From Blasia pusilla (taxonomy: Eukaryota; Marchantiophyta; Marchantiopsida; Blasiales), in the NCBI GenBank assembly GCA_050084515.1, contig CM114274.1, positions 23,808,001 through 23,872,000 on the forward strand: DNA of 64,000 nt, in the 5' to 3' direction. The notes beneath the pieces were generated by a model. It did not search any database. It was not told the origin of the DNA and worked only from the letters and a program-made list of their open reading frames with translations. The first letter of the stretch is position 1. The number at the start of each line of letters is the position of its first letter. The translations under genes and the position numbers were made by a program. Below are positions 57,779 through 64,000 of the stretch, piece by piece.

Positions 57779-59285
57779 CAGCTTCATGTGACACTCCACG
57801 TGAAAGATATGGCCTCTACAAGATTTAAATCTGAAATACTCAAATATGGAAGAGCATAAACTCAAATCTCTTACAATTTTGTTTTTTTAAGTTGGTTGGC
57901 CTTGAAATTTTCAGGGCTAGGGCATCTCCTTACATTTCACGTCTCCTCAAAATATCAGCTTCATGTAACACTCCACCTAAAAGATATGACCTCGACAAGA
58001 TTCAGATCTGAAATCTCCAAATATGGAAGAGCAAAACCTCAAATCTCTCATAATTTCGTTTCTATAACTTGGTTGGCCTTCAAACTTCGAGGGCTAGGGC
58101 GCCTCTTTACAATTCTTAGGGTCTAACAATCTCAGATTCATATGACACTCCAGCTAAAATATATGGCCTCCACAAGATTTAGATCTGAAATCTTCAAATG
58201 TGGAAGAGCAGAAACTCAAATCTCTCACAACTTCATTTCTGCAACTTTATTGGTATTGAAATTTTTAATGCTAGGGCGTCTCCTCACACTCATAGTCTCA
58301 AAATATCTACTTCATTTGACACTCCACTTGAAAGATATGACCTCCGCAAGATTCAAATGTGAAATCTTCAAAGGTGGAAGAGTAGAAACTCAAATCTCTC
58401 ACAACTTTGTTTCTATAAATCAATGGGCCTTGGAATTTCCACGGCTAGGGCGCGTCTTCTCATTTTTTTTCTCCTCAATCTCAGCTTCATGTTACACTCC
58501 ACTTGAAAGATAGGGTCTCCGTAAGATTCAGATTTGAAATCTTCAAATGTGGAAGAGCAGAAACTCAAATCTCTCACAACTTCGTTTTTGTAACTTGGTT
58601 GGCCTTACAATTTTAAGGGCTAGGGTCCCTCCTTACATTCCTAATCTCCTCAAAATTTAAGTTTCATGTGACACTTCACCTGAAAGATATGGCCTCGGAA
58701 AAATCCAGATCTGAAATCTTCAAAGGTGGAATAGCATAAACTAAAATCTCTCATAACTTCGTCTCCATGACTTGGTTGGCCTTGAAATTTGCAAGTCTAG
58801 AGCACCTCTTTACATTCCTAATCTGATAAAAATATTAGCTCCATATTACATTCTATCTGAAAGATATGGCTTCCAAAAAATTTAGATCTGAAATCTTCAA
58901 ATGTGGAAGAGGAGAAATTAAAATCTCTCACAACTTCGTCTTTGTAACTTGGTTGGCCTTGAAATTTGCAAGACTAGGGAGCCTCCTTACATTCCTAATC
59001 CTCTAAAACTATCAGCTTCATGTGAGACTTTACTTGAAAGATATGGCCTCCACAAGATTCAAATTTGAAATCTTCAAATGTGGAAGAGCAAAAATTCAAA
59101 TCTCTCACAACTTCGTTCCTATAACTTGGTTGGCCTTCAAATTTGCAAGGCTAGGGAGCCTCTTAATAATCCTAATTTTCTCAAAATCTCAATTTCATGT
59201 AACACTTCAATTGAAAGATATGGCCTCCAGAAGATTCAGATCTGAAATCTTCAAATGTGGAAGAGTAGAAACTCAAATCTCTCAC
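57779..59285. repeat. 177-bp tandem satellite array
   Basis: Nine occurrences of the word 'gatatggcctc' (with variants) are anchored at 57807, 57984, 58161, 58335, 58510, 58687, 58864, 59041 and 59218: a period of 177, with two units of 174-175. Each monomer holds 'cttcatgtgacactccacctgaaagatatgg...gaaatcttcaaatgtggaagag...tctctcacaacttcgt...ttggttggcct' in parts. Because 177 is a multiple of three, frames such as 58142-58513 run across units and repeat the same peptide; these are not genes. Monomer length is near one nucleosome repeat. Confidence 0.93.
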
Positions 59286-60440
59286 CTTGGATCTACTTGA
59301 ATCCAGTAGCGGGAACTAGATCCAAGTTCTCGTTATTCTACAAAGATCTACAATTAGAACAAGTGAAGAGTTACAAATATCTAGGCATTGATTTCTCTCA
59401 TGACTATAGTTGGGCACTTTGCGTGCAAAAGAGAATAGAAGCTCGTTACAAAGCTCTATATTCATTTTTAAATCGATGTAGAAGAGCTCATCTTCTGTCA
59501 TGGGATCTTAGGAAGTTCTTATTTAGGAGCTTAGTGTTGACGGTGGTCTTATATGGGATCCAAGTTTGGGGCCCTAGTTGTAAGAAGATAGGTTGGGAGC
59601 GCGTGGAGAGGTTGCAAAAGATCTTTCTACATGAAGAATTGGGTGTAAGAAACCAAACTCTTTATGCTATTGTTCTTGCGGGAATAGGCTGTCTTCCTCT
59701 AGAGGTTGAAGCTCTCTACTTGACCATCACTTATATTGCAAGGGTGAGATCTTTTGATGTTTCTCGCCTCCTCATCAAGCTTTGCAAGCCACACATTCCA
59801 TAGGTTGGATTGCGGATGTGATAACTTGGTCTTCAAAGTGAAATGTGGCGGAACGGGATTGAGACTTGAAACCGATGGCACTCCGTAAGCATCTACAGAA
59901 GCAATTTCTCAACATTATTTGGAATAACTCGGGCACAAAAATGGAGTTTTATCAACTTTATGTTAATCATGTGTTTGTATATTATGAACAAGGATACCTA
60001 CTTGCGGAGATCTCCACATTCTTACGTCATATTATCGCATGACATAGAACTGTGTCTCATAGGCTAGGAATTGAGGAAGACGATGATTTAATATTGATAG
60101 AAGTGAACAAATTTGTAGATTATGTGACGGAGAAAATATTGAGGATGAAGAACATGTGTTTGTTACATGTCAAAAGTATGAAGAGATAAGACTAGCTGAT
60201 AAAATAGATCTGGAGAATTTCTATTCTTTACTACAGATAAAACTTTATGATTTAGGTTGTTATATTAGGGGTGTCATTATTCATCGCTCAAATGATCTTG
60301 GCAATATCTAAGAGAAGGTCTTTAAGATTTTTTTTGAGTCAGTGATTGAATGACTTGTAATGTATTTTTTTAACATTTTAACCCTTTGGTCCCATGCCCA
60401 TGATCTATTTACCATTGTCAACATCATTATCATCAACAAG
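59286..60440 (+). pseudogene. LINE ORF2 C-terminal region and 3' end
   Basis: The frame 59255-59803 carries the post-RT region typical of LINE ORF2: YKYLGIDFSHDYSWALCVQK, ARYKALYSFLNRCRRAHL, LVLTVVLYGIQVWGP and CLPLEVEALYLTITYIARV. After stops and frame changes it ends in a C-x2-C ... EHVFVTC zinc-knuckle-like tail (about 60110-60170) and CYIRGVIIH. The 3' end has 'ctatttaccattg' rather than poly(A). The copy is 5'-truncated at the satellite border. It is the best-preserved version of the LINE fragments at 9.8-15.5 kb. Confidence 0.83.
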
Positions 60441-63084
60441 AGCATCCACTTTCAACGGCCGTTTTCAACGGTGAGAAATCAATCTCAGTACTTTTTAACC
60501 CTTCATAATACCTCTCTTCTTGTTTATATTTCACATTTCTCCTCTCGTATTATCAAATTTACCAGCTCGTAATTGCACCTACGTAGGTTAATACTGATCA
60601 AGCATCTCAATATTAGCATTGTATTTTTACACTCATCTCCGATGAACGTAGATTAGATATGCACCGGAGCTTCCATTTCCCTTCTTATCGTCTATAGGTT
60701 CTAAGCCGCACACTAGTTTTTTTTTTTTTTCAAAGTAAAAAAAACACCTCGGAAGTCTTTCTAAGTACGAATCCGATTCCAGATCCCATTCACGTGCGTG
60801 TGTTCCATCCGTTAGATCTAGATCCGGTGATCCCGGTCCTAAATGAAATTAAACCAGAAGCTCGAGACGTGAGGGATCCGTCTGTCACTCACTTTCCTCA
60901 TAATTGTGTGCTTTCGGATGAGGGGACGGTCAGTGACGGAGAGGACTGAGAGATGTGAATCGAGGCGAAGCCGGGTCGAGCCTATGTGTCAGATGCGTCA
61001 GTCGACAGTGAGGCGAGGGGGAGGCCGCGATTTTTTTGTTGATTGAACCATGGACGGACGGCTGTACGTCGTACGCGGGGAGGCGCGTGTTTCGTCGGAG
61101 AAGTAGGAGCCTAAGAGGGAGGAGAAGCAGTACTACTGCGTCGTTCAGTCGTTGCCGCTAGCTTTCTGGCACCAACTTCGGGGAGCGAAGGCGTCATGAA
61201 TGACTCCTAGCCATTATGGTACGGGATGTGCGGACAAGATGTCAATGACAGGTGCGTCCTACCTGTCCGCCTGTCAATGCTTGTTGTTAGTTTGGCAAAT
61301 TGGCACTGGCCTAGGTCTAGGAGAGGCAGTAAGGCTTCGAAATAATCCGCAATTGGATACCTACCTACGAAATCTTTGGTCGGTGCTGTGATTCGTTGGT
61401 CCTTTTCCCTCCACTTTGCTCTTGAGTCTTGATTTCTGTGTCCCAGTAGTACCAGTACCGTGATGTCAATGATGCGGAAAATCTGTGGCTGGTTAGGTTC
61501 TAGACTTAATAGTACTGCATGGATGCAGAGTAGTAGTGTTTCTCATTTTCACTGAGGCTACACTTCTACAGTGAGGGTTGCGTTTGAGGCCTCCCTACAC
61601 ATGGACGATAAAGGAAAGAAAGGAAATCAAGACGAAAATGCTGCACCCGACCATGCGTCGGGAGGGCCACTAAAATCTGATAATCCGTTAATTATCCGTT
61701 TCGTTCTAAACGGCAAATAAAGCTCTCAGACAATTCTTTCGTAGCTGTTGTTATCCGGTAAGGATTTCAACCAGTGACGAGGCTTGGAGTGGCGTCAAGT
61801 GGGTAGATGCATCCACGCCGCGATGTTTGCATGGGAACGTGTCGATTCCCACTGTTCGAGAACAAGAATTTTACAAAGTTGCTTAAACAAACGCCTTGTT
61901 GAGAGAATCAAGATTGTTGAATCGATGGTGAGCTAATGAACCGATGGTGAGCCAAGACCAGATTTACGGCGAAGAGTTAACGGCCTTAGTAAACTGTAAC
62001 CGTGGGCTTTCTCGCCGTAACGCGCATCCGGCTGGCGAATTTAGGCACACAGAAAGGAGCTTTCTAAGCAAGCCATTGAAGACGCAGTGGCATCTCTGCT
62101 CCTGGACGGAAACTCTGCCTCTTTTTCCTCGTATCGCTTTCTCCATCCACCAGAGTCATGTCGTGGTGTCCACTCTCGGCTTTAAGCATTGCGATCCGAA
62201 ACTTGTCTCCGTGAATCCCGTCTACTTCACTTTTTCCCGAAGATGCTCCAACTTAATGTGCCTGCCTGCTTCAATGACGAGGTTTCCTGCACTTGTTAAT
62301 ACGACGCTTGTTGCAAATACCATTTGACCCCTAGATACCGGTTCGACCCTGAGACAGTCTCCGAGTGTACCTATTTCGAGTCTCCATCAACTTCTTCGTT
62401 TTGGTGGTGTGCAGGGAAGGTAACATCGCGGAAGAACTCAACTATCAGGAATGTCAATCAAATAGCATCTGGTTATCGGTATCTTCGTCTTGCATGAATG
62501 ACGCTTTCGTGCGTCGTACACCCGGTCACAAAATGCTCAGCAGCCCGCCGTTCTTCTTGACGATTGCCAAGCTTCTGGATGGACATCATCGTGTATGTCA
62601 ATGCCATTTGAACATTGTGAACTAACCTTTCCCGGATGTTCATCGCTCAAATGTTCTAATTGGACTCAAGATCAATTTTGATCGTGTCGCTGGTCTGTGT
62701 GGTTAGTGAGCCACATGAAAGGATGCTCTGAACTAAGTTATTTCATCATCGAAAGAAGGTAATGGGAAAACCATGAGCACAAATTCCCACTTACGGATTC
62801 CTGTGAAGTCCTTCGAGAAGACAAGTTGAGCTGAGACTCTGCACCATAGTCTCCTAGTGGTTCGGAAAGGCGGATGTCTCTTTCCCTGTGTTGCTCTCTG
62901 CTTTCTACAGTCCCGGCACTGAATGCTTTCTTTGCTAGATGCGTTAATGTGGAAGCCCTGGTTGAATTAAGTTATTTTGTCACACTGTAGCTATCTGTCT
63001 ATTACGATGGTGGATCTAACCTAACAGGGACGACCGTCTTGATCATGGATTGACAGTTGCCACATTGATTTTCGCAGGCTGACT
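60441..63084. other. Spacer and probable promoter/5' UTR of the next gene
   Basis: No recognised coding sequence. From 60780 to 61200 the DNA becomes GC-rich, as in plant 5' regions, and may hold the first non-coding exon of the gene at 63085. An acceptor 'gattttcgcag' lies at about 63077, seven bases before the ATG, which suggests an intron in the 5' UTR. Frames such as 61944-62327 show no domain. Confidence 0.4.
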
Positions 63085-63500
63085 ATGCAACGTTCAAGCT
63101 CTGGGATTTTTCAGAGCATTGTGCCTTCGGCGCAGAGGCCGCCGAGGCCTCCTTCTAGATGCAGATCGTCTCCATCGGAGATAGCTGCCACGAGGCAAGA
63201 GAATCTTCTCAGAGATCTGGAGAAAGGAGAGAAGCAGCGCTGGAAGCTGAGAGCCGAGCAGGCCGTTCATCTCATTCCGGTGGTGTTGCTGGCGTGCCTT
63301 TTCGTTCTGTACATCTGTTCTTCACTACCTGTTCAAGGTAAGCATAACGAGGTGACTCTTTCCCAGCCTCGGCTTAATGATTGAGAGCTCATGTGGTTGG
63401 ACCTTCACCGTATATTTTGTCTTCAGAATTTGGTGTCAAAACTCTGAGGATTCCTATACACGCAGTTCCTCTTGGTTTTTCAAGTACATTGGTGCCTTAG
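63085..63500 (+). CDS. Small single-pass membrane protein, two exons
   Basis: Exon 1 is 63085-63337 and exon 2 is 63427-63500, joined by a GT-AG intron in phase 1, giving 108 residues. The N-terminus MQRSSSGIFQS is followed by a basic, Pro/Arg-rich cytosolic-type segment, a charged stretch (ENLLRDLEKGEKQRWKLR), one hydrophobic helix HLIPVVLLACLFVLYICSS (about 62-80) and a short tail FGVKTLRIPIHAVPLG. The MQR start and the single HLIP-type helix recall a small family of plant proteins of unknown function; I make this link from memory and with caution. No signal peptide is apparent, so the helix is probably an internal anchor. Exon 2 may alternatively be part of a longer transcript. Confidence 0.58.
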
Positions 63501-64000
63501 GTCCTTCGACACAAATGCACTTCCCGTCGGGAATATCCTGTAGGTGTGTCTTGGCCGGTTCTTACCGTGTTGCGCATTTCGTGCACGGCTCCTTTCTCGT
63601 CGTTACGCGGAAGTGTCTCCACTGGCATTTCCTGCTCACGGAAGCTGTTCCTTTCATCAGGACTCGAGAGGTATCATGGACAACACGTTGCGGAGCATGG
63701 GTGTCGAAGTAGCAACTGTTGAGCAGGGGCGTCATAGTATAACTACCTCGGAAACAGATATGTCTCAGCCTGTTGCATCCATTAGATCTCTTCCTTGGGT
63801 AAGTTCGCATCAAGACATGCTCTCGGCGGAGTTGGTTTCAGTAAAGAAATTATTTCGAGAACAGCACACCTAGCGACGCTGTGCGTCATCATTTTCACAC
63901 GCCAGCTTACAATCAATCAGCGTCCTGCCCTGGCATCCTCTCTTTCCTGACCTACACAAGCTTGAGTTCTGAGAGACACTAAGAAGATATTCGCTGATGA
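63501..64000. other. 3' region of the small membrane protein gene
   Basis: A plus frame 63544-63873 ends VSVKKLFREQHT without a known domain. It may be 3' UTR or a further exon. The window ends here. Confidence 0.3.

Noticed and set aside
57896-59300. Frames of 76-123 codons encoding a repeated peptide
   Set aside because: They are translations of the 177-bp satellite, whose period is a multiple of three.
1-64000. tRNA, rRNA and telomere repeats
   Set aside because: None was seen by eye. A covariance-model scan for tRNA would be decisive and could not be run.

Overview
The window is nuclear DNA of a plant, most likely a non-seed land plant (bryophyte, lycophyte or fern). The reasons are a MATE transporter with the exon pattern of land-plant DTX genes, a two-exon small membrane protein of a plant type, AT-rich spacers, and a dense load of LINE, Copia, Gypsy/chromovirus and DNA transposons. 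The exact lineage cannot be fixed from the sequence alone. Only three host genes are convincing: an intronless A-T-R (NRPS-like) carboxylic acid reductase (3636-6830, +), a seven-exon MATE transporter with one frameshift (26451-22755, -) and a small transmembrane protein (63085-63500, +). The rest is mostly transposable elements at various stages of decay.

Layout. 1-3.4 kb: AT-rich spacer, a foldback element, and a 43-nt exact copy of part of the A-T-R gene. 3.4-6.9 kb: the A-T-R gene with a TATA box. 7.5-17.5 kb: a broken Copia element split by a block of inverted LINE fragments and a chromovirus (Gypsy with chromodomain). 18.3-20.7 kb: tandem repeats and GC-rich hAT-like non-autonomous elements, one with a perfect 8-bp target duplication. 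22.7-26.5 kb: the MATE gene. 27.6-35.3 kb: Gypsy copy A. 36.5-49.0 kb: a probable large DNA transposon with two divergent decayed genes (SWIM-type transposase on the minus strand, a coiled-coil protein on the plus strand), sprinkled with about forty 27-bp palindromes. 49.8-57.5 kb: Gypsy copy B, rearranged. 57.5-60.4 kb: a 177-bp tandem satellite between two LINE fragments of opposite orientation. 60.4-64 kb: spacer and the small membrane protein gene.

The most notable system is the Gypsy family present as copies A and B. Between protease and reverse transcriptase it carries a DNA cytosine-5 methyltransferase domain of DNMT3-like motif order, and its integrase ends in a PHD finger. The element would therefore combine a chromatin reader with a DNA methylation writer. 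Both copies are dead (stops, frameshifts, lost catalytic residues), and they share stop codons in the protease and methyltransferase active sites. Capture of cytosine methyltransferases by retrotransposons has been reported before (dinoflagellates and the charophyte Klebsormidium; de Mendoza and colleagues, 2018). The architecture seen here, with an integrase-linked PHD finger, deserves a dedicated look.
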